Below are positions 1 through 5,282 of a DNA stretch of 5,282 nucleotides, piece after piece (the first letter of the stretch is position 1; every line of letters begins with the position of its first letter). The DNA is taken from NCBI GenBank assembly GCA_903882345.1, contig CAIRWO010000033.1:1-5282 (forward strand). Direction: 5' to 3'. Below the pieces are notes generated by a model. The model worked only from the letters and a program-made list of their open reading frames with translations. It searched no databases and was not told the DNA's origin. Origin of the DNA: Candidatus Omnitrophota bacterium. Lineage in GTDB: Bacteria; Omnitrophota; Gorgyraeia; Gygaellales; Profunditerraquicolaceae. The translations under genes were made by a program, and so were the position numbers.

Positions 1-472
1 AATCGAAATTCTCAACACTATACATAAATTCGATGAGCTGCTCCATTTGCCCTTCGCAGTTTAAAGATAATTGGAACTTTCTTGCTTTGTCTTTTTCGGT
101 TTTTACCCCTGCCGACTTCATGTCTACAATATAGAGTGAACTCTTATTGGCTAAATTTTCAATTTCCTTTAGGAAAGAGGTAATCGCTTCTTCATCCGAT
201 TCCGGATTGCTAAGATAGGAGGCGTATTTTTTTGTTTCTAGGATAATCCTCTCCTCTTGAGATAATACGCGCAGGTCCTGCGTAATTCCTGTCTCTTTTT
301 CTTTTATTTCCTTATTCAACGATATGACTTTAGAATAAACCGGATATATTACCAGCTTGTCCAAAACCACCAGGAACAAAAACAGGCAAGTAACATAGAG
401 AATGGCCTTTTCTCTCTTTGATAAGCCGGAGAGGGTTTTAAAGAGAAGCTGCAGCTGCGGCTTAAACATCAT
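1..472 (-). CDS. PilO/GspM-like inner-membrane platform protein (3' end cut by window edge)
   Basis: This reading frame opens at an ATG at 472 and stays open for 157 codons to the left edge, so its C-terminus is missing. An AAGGG at 479-483, six bases upstream, can serve as ribosome binding site. The ATG overlaps the stop of the preceding gspL-like gene (ATGA), which suggests translational coupling. A second in-frame ATG at 469 is also possible. The protein has a short basic cytoplasmic N-terminus (about residues 1-23, with SKREK), one membrane helix (about 24-43, rich in L, F and V), a charged helical stretch likely to be coiled coil (about 50-85, with KEIKEKE and QEERI), and the start of an alpha/beta domain with GQMEQLIEFMYSVENF at the cut end. 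That layout and the last motif are typical of PilO of type IV pili and GspM of T2SS, which bind PilN or GspL in the periplasm. Its position directly after a GspL/PilMN protein agrees. PilO and GspM cannot be told apart from the part visible. Confidence 0.8.
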   Translation of the reverse strand, partial: MMFKPQLQLLFKTLSGLSKREKAILYVTCLFLFLVVLDKLVIYPVYSKVISLNKEIKEKETGITQDLRVLSQEERIILETKKYASYLSNPESDEEAITSFLKEIENLANKSSLYIVDMKSAGVKTEKDKARKFQLSLNCEGQMEQLIEFMYSVENFD

Positions 473-1944
473 GTTTTGCCCTTGCCTTCCTGGAAACCGC
501 CTATTTCAAAGTCAGTGACGTCTTTGTCGCCTTCTTTCCTTTTGGTGGTATATTTACTTTTTACTTCTTTGAAATATTTCGATTTTTCAAGGTCCTCGAC
601 AAAGGTAAATACCGCCGACATCGACTCTGCCGTGCCTCTCAGCGAAAATTTACCCTGTTCGTCGAACCTCACATCGCTTAACTGTATTTCCGGATTGACA
701 ATATTATATAATTCAGTCAATACCTCCAAGGGGTACCCGCGTGAGGCTAAATAGTTTTTTATCCGCCCTATCTTATCAAAATCACCTTCCAGTTTTTTTG
801 CCTCTTCGTTTAAGCTGTGGTATTTGTCGTTTATTTTCTTCAGGTACAATCCTTTAAAATAAATACCCGTCACCAGTATAAAAAAGACAAGAACAAAATT
901 TGTCAGGATGAGGACCCCCGTCTTAATCAGCTCTTTACCTCTTTCCTCAAGCGACTTTCTCAGCTTTATTTCCTCGGGAACAAGGTCAACTTTTAATTTA
1001 TCCCAAGATAAAAGCGCGGAAATAATATGCAGAAAAGACGATTGTTTAACCAAAGAAGCAGACCTCGCCGCCTCAGGCGCGATAGGGGCATTTTTCAGAT
1101 AAGGCAAAACCTTAACGGTCAGGTGCATGCTGTTGTTCAGCGTAGCCTCCAGTTCCCTGACCTGTTCTATCGCGCCGGTAAGGATAAGTATGTTGGGCAT
1201 CTTTTCTATATCTTCGTTCTGGTAAGCCTCGAGCGAACGTAATATCTCTTCAGCGAATTTTACCTCATAGGTTTTGCTTTCAGACAAAAGGTGATGGGTT
1301 CCGATAGGTATACTTCTGACAAATATCGGCTTGTTTTTAAACCCTATTATAAAATCGGTATGATTTTCGTCGATATGCAGGATATTTACCGGCGGGTCGC
1401 TGTTTTCCAGCCTCAGCGCCCTCGTGACAAATACAACAAGCCCTTCTGCGGCAAGAAGAACCCTTTCCAGTTTAAGGCCGGCCTTATCAAGTATCTCCAG
1501 GTGCTTCTTTACCGCACTGCGCGCGATAATCACAAGAAGGATCTTAGTATAACTGTTTTTATAAGTGCCGATTTCAATGTAATCGGCAATTATCTCATCG
1601 CGGGAATAAGGAGTATGCCTGCCTGCCTGCAGGCTGATAATCTCTTTTATTTCCCGCGGGTCTGTAGAAGGTATTTCAATATTCTTTGTGATCACCGCAT
1701 GGGAGGGGATTACGCTGATTACGCCGGGGCCCTTAGCCTTGAATTCCGTGGCCGTAGCCCTGACGGCGTTGGAGATATCGTCACTGGTCAGGCCGCTGGT
1801 ATTACGGGTCAATATTCCGGCTATTTCCATTTTGTTCAAGGAAATAACCGCATGGACGAATTTAAGGTTATCGCTGCTGAAGTCTACGCCGATTAGTTCC
1901 TTATTAACGATAGCAGTGAATTTCTTAATATTTATTCCCAGCAT
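469..1944 (-). CDS. gspL: GspL-like platform protein: PilM (actin-like) domain fused to a PilN-like periplasmic domain
   Basis: I place the start at ATG 1944 (491 aa) because GGGAG lies five bases upstream and the ATG shares its A with the gspK stop (TGATG). The frame is open to an ATG at 1992, but that would put 16 unrelated residues before the LIGVDFSS strand. Residues 1-330 look like the actin-like PilM/GspL cytoplasmic fold: IGVDFSS at 18-24 in the first phosphate-loop position, TPYSRDEIIADY at 111-122, AGLKLERVLLAAEGL at 155-169, VRSIPIG at 209-215, EILRSLEAYQ at 233-242 and ILTGA at 254-258. One membrane helix follows at about 342-363. A linker at 365-400, probably coiled coil, leads to a PilN-like ferredoxin-type domain with NPEIQLSDVRFDEQGKFSLRG (NPEIQ 417-421, LRG 435-437) and FVEDLEKSKYFKEV (448-461). 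The role would be to anchor the assembly ATPase in the cytoplasm and couple it to the PilO/GspM partner and pseudopilins. GspL itself has this architecture. The resemblance of both halves to PilM and PilN rather than to proteobacterial GspL is my reading of the motifs. Confidence 0.87.
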   Translation of the reverse strand: MLGINIKKFTAIVNKELIGVDFSSDNLKFVHAVISLNKMEIAGILTRNTSGLTSDDISNAVRATATEFKAKGPGVISVIPSHAVITKNIEIPSTDPREIKEIISLQAGRHTPYSRDEIIADYIEIGTYKNSYTKILLVIIARSAVKKHLEILDKAGLKLERVLLAAEGLVVFVTRALRLENSDPPVNILHIDENHTDFIIGFKNKPIFVRSIPIGTHHLLSESKTYEVKFAEEILRSLEAYQNEDIEKMPNILILTGAIEQVRELEATLNNSMHLTVKVLPYLKNAPIAPEAARSASLVKQSSFLHIISALLSWDKLKVDLVPEEIKLRKSLEERGKELIKTGVLILTNFVLVFFILVTGIYFKGLYLKKINDKYHSLNEEAKKLEGDFDKIGRIKNYLASRGYPLEVLTELYNIVNPEIQLSDVRFDEQGKFSLRGTAESMSAVFTFVEDLEKSKYFKEVKSKYTTKRKEGDKDVTDFEIGGFQEGKGKT

Positions 1945-3020
1945 CAAGGCTCCCGCCAATATACAATTTTTCCGTTGCGGTTTAGGATACAATGCATTTC
2001 GTTTACGGTGCTACTGTTATTCAATTTAATTCGGCAATCAACCGAAAAAAATCCGGACGACTTAGTAGCCAGGCACTGGTTAGCTACCGCGCTAAGTTGC
2101 GCAATTTCACTGGCGCTTAAATGCCCGAACTGACTGAGTTGCGGCACGATATCAGAACCCTGGTTAAAAACATTATCATCGGCAGTACCAGTAATCCCGT
2201 CCTCGCCCGCACGGAAAGCGACAATCTTGTTTATAATATCCTCGCTTAATCCCAAAGCCGATAATACAACTTTCGAGGCAGTGTTAATGTTAATCCTGCC
2301 GTCGCCATAGATTGTAACATAATTCCTGATTTTGCCGAATATATTTTCATCCATACCCTTAACCAGAAGAAGCTCTTCCAAAACTTCCAATGCGGCGTTC
2401 TTTGCCTTGTAAGGATAAGGCAGGCTTAAGTAGTAAGAATCTTCTGCGCTGCCGAAAGGTATGGTTAAAGCATTATCGGCATCACGCCAATCAATAATAG
2501 AGGCGGCTAATTCCTGCGCTTGCGCTTCGTTGTAATTAAGCACAAGCATAAAAAGCCGCTGCAACATCTGCAACATATCCGCTTTGTTCGCATCATTTAT
2601 GCTATTTATGTTAATTTTACTCTCTTCGTCAACAAGGCCGTAACGTACCTCAGGATTTCCCGATGGGGTATCTGTGTAATTATAAGAGACGTCGACTGTC
2701 CCGCCGCCTACGCTAATATCCTTAAACGCAGCGGGGTTATTACTCCATTTATCGTTCAAGCTATCATAACTCTTTACCTGCTCTTTTTTTAGTTCCGAGA
2801 TTGCCTTCTTGGCCACTGCTTCGGCAATAAAACGGCACCTGTCCCGTTCATCCAGACGCTTGATCAGGCTGGCTTTCTGCCTTACTTCGTAACCAAGGAT
2901 TACGGCAAAGGCGGTAAGCAGGCAAAGAGACCAGAGCACAAGCATCAGTATACTGCCGCGGCCTTTAAGCCGTGGCCGGGATGCCGACTGTCTGTATGAA
3001 CTTGCGTATTTGACTGCCAT
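1944..3020 (-). CDS. gspK: T2SS minor pseudopilin GspK (tip protein)
   Basis: GspK is the large minor pseudopilin that caps the pseudopilus with GspI and GspJ. This protein has 358 aa, a usual length. The ATG at 3020 is supported by GGAG at 3028-3031, seven bases upstream. The next Met (residue 26) lies inside the membrane helix and would remove the leader. Residues 1-22 form a basic prepilin leader ending RG, with cleavage expected before S23, followed by a helix SILMLVLWSLCLL. As in known GspK proteins there is no Glu at mature position 5. Family motifs follow: DEESKININS (131-140), SIIDWRDADN (174-183), KNAALEVLEELLLVKGM (207-223), and a helix-hairpin-helix-like segment after GDGRININTAS (239-249), with an acidic GEDGITGTADD loop at 272-282. 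The C-terminal part holds three Cys (316, 329, 344). The 5' end overlaps gspJ by 56 bases in another frame and the stop overlaps the start of the gspL-like gene. Identification is strong. Confidence 0.95.
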   Translation of the reverse strand: MAVKYASSYRQSASRPRLKGRGSILMLVLWSLCLLTAFAVILGYEVRQKASLIKRLDERDRCRFIAEAVAKKAISELKKEQVKSYDSLNDKWSNNPAAFKDISVGGGTVDVSYNYTDTPSGNPEVRYGLVDEESKININSINDANKADMLQMLQRLFMLVLNYNEAQAQELAASIIDWRDADNALTIPFGSAEDSYYLSLPYPYKAKNAALEVLEELLLVKGMDENIFGKIRNYVTIYGDGRININTASKVVLSALGLSEDIINKIVAFRAGEDGITGTADDNVFNQGSDIVPQLSQFGHLSASEIAQLSAVANQCLATKSSGFFSVDCRIKLNNSSTVNEMHCILNRNGKIVYWREP

Positions 3021-3561
3021 CTGCGATCTCCAACTCTATCTTTACCGCAAGAGGAATATCATCCTTTGTCCACTCCTCACGCCAAAGGTATTCTTTGGTA
3101 TTTTCATCAAAAATACAATACTGGAATTTTACGGATTTTATATTATTCAGGGACTGAATAAGGCTGCCTTCCCCGCTGCCGCCGGAAACCTGGGAATAAT
3201 CGTCCTGCTGCCGGTTTAATACCTCTGCCTGCGGGTCATAAGAATAAGTTACCCGTCCGACAGTGGTTTTCTGCAAGCGGGGGCTGTTTATTACGGTGGC
3301 AAATTCTAACGACGTTACGCTGCCGGAAAATCTTATGGCGCTAAATTTGAAACTATTCTTCAAATCGCGGGAAAATTTATCGAAAAAGATAGAAACGTCT
3401 TCCTGGGGCAGCCGCTTATTAATCCTTTGCCAAATTTTTATACCATTATTAAAAACGGCATACATCGCCAGTGAAACCACGGATAAGAGGACAACGACAA
3501 GAAGCAGCTCGATTAAGGTGAAACTATTTTTTGAGTTTGCCTTCCGGGCTAAGCGCATCAT
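2965..3561 (-). CDS. gspJ: T2SS minor pseudopilin, GspJ type
   Basis: This 198-aa protein has a type IV prepilin N-terminus: a basic leader (residues 1-13), then FTLIE with the conserved Glu at mature position 5 (E18) and a hydrophobic helix to about residue 36. The residue before the cleavage site is Ser13, not the usual Gly. The mature domain fits GspJ: after the helix comes a long amphipathic stretch with FFDKFSRDLKNS (59-70), resembling the family's L..dL..a motif, then beta strands such as SLEFATV (84-90), VTYSYDP (104-110), IKSVKFQYC (141-149) and LAVKIELEI (171-179), where GspJ proteins have the typical P.av.v.l.l pattern. A Ser/Gly-rich loop (SQVSGGSGEGS, 123-133) lies between. GspJ forms the tip complex with GspI and GspK, its two neighbours here. 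The ATG at 3561 overlaps the gspI stop (ATGA). No good Shine-Dalgarno is visible, so translation probably depends on the upstream gene. A tandem ATG at 3558 is an equivalent alternative. Confidence 0.88.
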   Translation of the reverse strand: MMRLARKANSKNSFTLIELLLVVVLLSVVSLAMYAVFNNGIKIWQRINKRLPQEDVSIFFDKFSRDLKNSFKFSAIRFSGSVTSLEFATVINSPRLQKTTVGRVTYSYDPQAEVLNRQQDDYSQVSGGSGEGSLIQSLNNIKSVKFQYCIFDENTKEYLWREEWTKDDIPLAVKIELEIADGSQIRKFIQTVGIPATA

Positions 3562-3947
3562 TTTTGCTGTAGTATACAGTAGGTGTTTCTCGATAATGCA
3601 AATTCCTTTTTCCCTCTTTTCCAGGAGAGAAAAAGGTCTATTGAGTACAACCCGGTTTGCTCATCAAGCAACCCGTAATTTAAATTCCAGCTAAAAACTT
3701 TATTATTTTCTGTGAATTCACCGGCTTCCTGAGTATTAAGGGGCCCACTCTGCAGCAGCTTCGCCTCTGCCTGCCAGATCTTATCGTCTGCCCAGCTGGC
3801 GACGTTTAGATAATCAACATAATAATTGTAGGAATCCAGGGAAATGAAAAACGCATCGTATATCAATACGGTCCCCAGCGCCAGAACTGCTGCCGCAACC
3901 ATTACCTCCAGAAAAGTAAACCCACTATTCCCAGTTTTTAACATCAT
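3558..3947 (-). CDS. gspI: T2SS minor pseudopilin, GspI type
   Basis: I use ATG 3947 (129 aa), with GAGAG at 3953-3957 five bases upstream. A TTG at 3959 is in frame and would add four residues, and an ATG at 3944 is also possible. The leader is short and ends in the canonical Gly (G9), followed by FTFLE with Glu at mature position 5 (E14) and the helix VMVAAAVLALGTVLIY. After the helix, YLNVASWADDKIWQ (47-60) resembles the GspI pattern in which an Ala-rich helix follows the membrane segment. FSWNLNY (85-91) and LYSIDLFLSWKRG (100-112) look like the two strand motifs of the small GspI fold. GspI starts the tip complex by binding GspJ and GspK, and both follow here. A PilV-like or generic minor pseudopilin is the alternative, but the order G-I-J-K and the length favour GspI. 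The start region overlaps the end of gspG by 23 bases and the stop overlaps gspJ by 4. Confidence 0.82.
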   Translation of the reverse strand: MMLKTGNSGFTFLEVMVAAAVLALGTVLIYDAFFISLDSYNYYVDYLNVASWADDKIWQAEAKLLQSGPLNTQEAGEFTENNKVFSWNLNYGLLDEQTGLYSIDLFLSWKRGKKEFALSRNTYCILQQK

Positions 3948-4338
3948 CCGCGCTCTCAACGCCGTCTTTTCCTAAAGAATAAAGGTCGTAATCACTTGTC
4001 CGGTGCTCCCCCGGGCATTTGTATTTGTATTCCCTGCCCCAGGGGTCTATGGGTTTTTTCTCCAAATACGGCCCATGCCAGTTTGTCGCAGAGGCGGGTT
4101 TATCAAGCAGGGCATTTAACCCTTCTTCCGACGTAGGAAAACTGCCGTTGTCCAACTCATATAATTTTAAGGCGGTGGCGATATTCGCCCGGATATCCGC
4201 TTCCGCAGCGGTGGCGCGCGCCTGCTCCGTGCGGCCGGTGAGCCGCGGCATAACCATTGCTACCAGCGCGCCGATAATTATTACAACCAGCATGAGTTCA
4301 ATTAACGTAAAAGCCTTTACAGCCCGTCTCTTCTCCAT
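3925..4338 (-). CDS. gspG: T2SS major pseudopilin GspG
   Basis: GspG is the main subunit of the periplasmic pseudopilus. The protein has 137 aa, the usual length. The ATG at 4338 has an excellent AGGAGGT seven bases upstream. The leader is nine residues (with KRR) and the mature protein would begin FTLIE with E14 at position 5. The residue before cleavage is Ala9 rather than Gly. The helix LMLVVIIIGALVAMVMP follows. GspG family motifs are plain: FPTSEEGLNALLDKP (67-81), WHGPYLEKKPIDPWGREYKY (87-106), PGEHRTSDYDLYSLGKDG (109-126) and ADDVKNW (130-136). The Asp residues in KDG and ADD lie where characterised GspG proteins bind a structural calcium ion. The loop between them is short (VESA) and lacks the Gly-rich form common in proteobacteria. 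It is the first gene of the tightly overlapping pseudopilin operon, and its strong ribosome binding site fits the need for more copies than the minor subunits. Confidence 0.96.
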   Translation of the reverse strand: MEKRRAVKAFTLIELMLVVIIIGALVAMVMPRLTGRTEQARATAAEADIRANIATALKLYELDNGSFPTSEEGLNALLDKPASATNWHGPYLEKKPIDPWGREYKYKCPGEHRTSDYDLYSLGKDGVESADDVKNWE

Positions 4339-4345
4339 CGGTCCT

Positions 4346-4352
4346 ACCTCCT
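4346..4352 (-). promoter_or_regulatory. Strong Shine-Dalgarno of gspG
   Basis: On the minus strand AGGAGGT lies seven bases before the gspG ATG. It is the best ribosome binding site in the window and fixes the gspG start. The downstream genes have weaker sites inside the preceding reading frame, as expected if the major pseudopilin is made in excess over the tip proteins. Confidence 0.85.
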
Positions 4353-4392
4353 GATATTCTGCCTAAAACCCGTTAAAATTATATACAATATT

Positions 4393-4421
4393 ATCATACG
4401 CCCTTTTTCAAAAAAAACCAA
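4393..4421 (-). promoter_or_regulatory. Candidate sigma70-type promoter for the pseudopilin operon
   Basis: On the minus strand, TTGGTT (4416-4421) and TATGAT (4393-4398) are separated by 17 bases, inside the only intergenic gap. The -10 box matches the consensus at five of six positions and the -35 at three, so the call is tentative. A perfect TATAAT lies further down at 4378-4383, but its -35 partner at the right spacing is poor (AAAGGG), and a nearby TTGAAA (4406-4411) sits 22 bases away. The region is very AT-rich, so chance matches are likely. The transcript would have a leader of about 40-50 bases before gspG. Cotranscription with the upstream peptidase gene is not excluded. Confidence 0.35.
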
Positions 4422-4439
4422 CTTTTAATACCCTTTCGT

Positions 4440-5282
4440 CTACCCCTCTTCTGCCAGGTATTTCTTCCATTCATTTTCCAACTCATCAAGGCTGCGTATA
4501 TGCATCGGATAGGCAAATCTAAGCGCCTCGTCCAGCGATTTTTCATCGCGCAATTGCCGGCAAAAATCAATAAAGCCGCCTGAACCAAAACGCGTGATTA
4601 AAAAATCTACCAGCGAAACTGCCTGCAGGTAATAAGCATTTACCAGCCTGTCTCCGCTCAAAAACATTACTCCTTTTACGTTATCGTTTGTGATTACGGG
4701 AGTTACATAAACTTTACTGTCTGCCTTGATCTTTCTTACATCCAAAATCATCATTTCTTTTAAAGGCAGTATCAGGTTATCCTTATAGGCCTGTTTCGCC
4801 AGGGTCTTTACATAATCCCTTTTGAAACTTTCTGCCCATTGCGCTATGCCCTCATCCAGCCAAAGAGGGATTTCTCCCCTGAACCCCACGAAATCCCTGA
4901 AGATCAAGTGCGCCATCTCATGCGGCAGCAACGATTCCAGGAACCCCCTGCTCCAGGTATAGCTGATTATCTTCTTGCCGCGGTAATCGGCCATCCCCTG
5001 CGACCAATCCGGCTGGTTCGTTTCTTTTATAAAAGACCGGTGGTCCGGGTAGAGATAAATTCTCGCACGGTTTTCCCACGTCCAGAAATCAGAATAACGG
5101 ACATACCCCAGTTCACCGGCAATTCTTTTATAATAATCTTCGCTTTTATCCAATACGCCTTTTGCAAAGTTGGCATTATCCGTAAAATAAATAACAAAAT
5201 GCTCGCTTTTGAGCTCCTGCCAATTTCTCTGGGAAGCTTCCGCCGGCGGAAATGAAAGATACAAAGAAGCTAAAACACAAAG
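4440..5282 (-). CDS. Exported HExxH metallopeptidase, peptidase-MA type (5' end cut by window edge)
   Basis: The frame ends at the TAG at 4440-4442 and is open to the right edge. A TTG at 5264 has no claim to be the start, because the codons before it continue in frame as LCVLAS and join LYLSFPPAEAS to make the hydrophobic core and AEA cleavage site of a signal peptide. The start therefore lies beyond the window; 280 codons are visible. Counting from the edge, HEMAH lies at 121-125, and the downstream IPLWLDEGIAQW (138-149) supplies the third zinc ligand Glu (E144), so this is a gluzincin-type zinc site as in the peptidase MA family. The N-terminal HFVIYFTDN segment, the YLYPDHRSF strand before the site, and the C-terminal AYYLQAVSLVDFLITRFG followed by LDELENEWKKYL are typical of that family. 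It should act in the periplasm or outside the cell. Substrate is unknown. It runs in the same direction as the T2SS operon, about 100 bases upstream, so it may be a cargo of the system, but adjacency is the only hint. Confidence 0.85.
   Translation of the reverse strand, partial: LCVLASLYLSFPPAEASQRNWQELKSEHFVIYFTDNANFAKGVLDKSEDYYKRIAGELGYVRYSDFWTWENRARIYLYPDHRSFIKETNQPDWSQGMADYRGKKIISYTWSRGFLESLLPHEMAHLIFRDFVGFRGEIPLWLDEGIAQWAESFKRDYVKTLAKQAYKDNLILPLKEMMILDVRKIKADSKVYVTPVITNDNVKGVMFLSGDRLVNAYYLQAVSLVDFLITRFGSGGFIDFCRQLRDEKSLDEALRFAYPMHIRSLDELENEWKKYLAEEG

Noticed and set aside
1617..1630. Tetranucleotide repeat (gcct, just over three copies) in the gspL-like gene as a phase-variation switch
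   Set aside because: Too few copies for efficient slippage, and it encodes part of an ordinary PilM-like segment (QAGRH) in an intact frame.
1291..1896. Open frame of 201 codons on the plus strand
   Set aside because: It lies fully antisense to the gspL-like gene, has no recognisable motif or domain, and its composition is that of a reverse-strand shadow.
1945..1992. Upstream ATG at 1992 as the start of the gspL-like gene
   Set aside because: It would overlap gspK by 49 bases and add a basic 16-residue tail with no family match. ATG 1944 has GGGAG at proper spacing and the TGATG junction.
4339..4439. Riboswitch or small RNA in the intergenic gap
   Set aside because: The gap is about 100 bases, AT-rich and without convincing paired stems; it holds only the candidate promoter and the gspG Shine-Dalgarno.
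4404..4440. Rho-independent terminator after the peptidase gene
   Set aside because: There is a run of eight T on the minus strand, but only a weak AAAA/TTTT pairing before it and no GC-rich stem.
4394..4588. Short minus-strand frame of 64 codons at the end of the peptidase gene
   Set aside because: It overlaps the peptidase 3' end in another frame, with no ribosome binding site or family pattern; it is rich in Arg, Lys and Trp as expected of an out-of-frame read.
5262..5264. TTG at 5264 as the start of the peptidase
   Set aside because: The frame stays open upstream and encodes the hydrophobic core of a signal peptide, so the gene is truncated by the window edge.

Overview
The window is a compact, one-directional block (all genes on the minus strand) from a Gram-negative-type bacterium. 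It encodes most of the pseudopilin and inner-membrane-platform part of a type II secretion system (T2SS) or closely related type IV filament machine. The bacterium is probably from an environmental or uncultured lineage. The pseudopilin leaders with Ala or Ser before FTLIE, the moderate GC content and the PilM/PilN-like form of the platform protein remind me of Omnitrophota, Elusimicrobiota and similar phyla. That placement is an impression from family style, not a demonstrated assignment.

Layout in the direction of transcription (right to left). (1) 5282-4440: a secreted HExxH metallopeptidase of the peptidase-MA type, whose 5' end (start codon and first part of the signal peptide) lies beyond the right edge. 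(2) 4439-4339: the only real intergenic gap, about 100 bp, with a candidate sigma70-type promoter and a perfect Shine-Dalgarno for the next gene. (3) 4338-3925: GspG, the major pseudopilin. (4) 3947-3558: a GspI-type minor pseudopilin. (5) 3561-2965: a GspJ-type minor pseudopilin. (6) 3020-1944: GspK, the tip pseudopilin. (7) 1944-469: a GspL-like protein that reads as an actin-like PilM domain joined through one membrane helix to a PilN-like periplasmic domain. (8) 472-1: a PilO/GspM-like protein cut by the left edge.

The five junctions from GspG onward all overlap (23, 4, 56, 1 and 4 nt), so this is one translationally coupled operon. GspG would form the body of the pseudopilus. GspI, GspJ and GspK would form its tip complex. 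The PilM-PilN fusion and the PilO-like protein would form the inner-membrane platform that links the cytoplasmic ATPase (not in the window) to pseudopilus assembly. No gspH is present between gspG and gspI. ATPase (GspE), polytopic protein (GspF), secretin (GspD) and prepilin peptidase (GspO) are not in view.

The system is a recognisable one rather than an entirely new one. The points worth a second look are the hybrid T2SS/T4P platform, the non-canonical residue at the leader cleavage site in two pseudopilins, the missing GspH, and the exported peptidase directly upstream. I found no tRNA, rRNA, CRISPR array, insertion sequence or long repeat.
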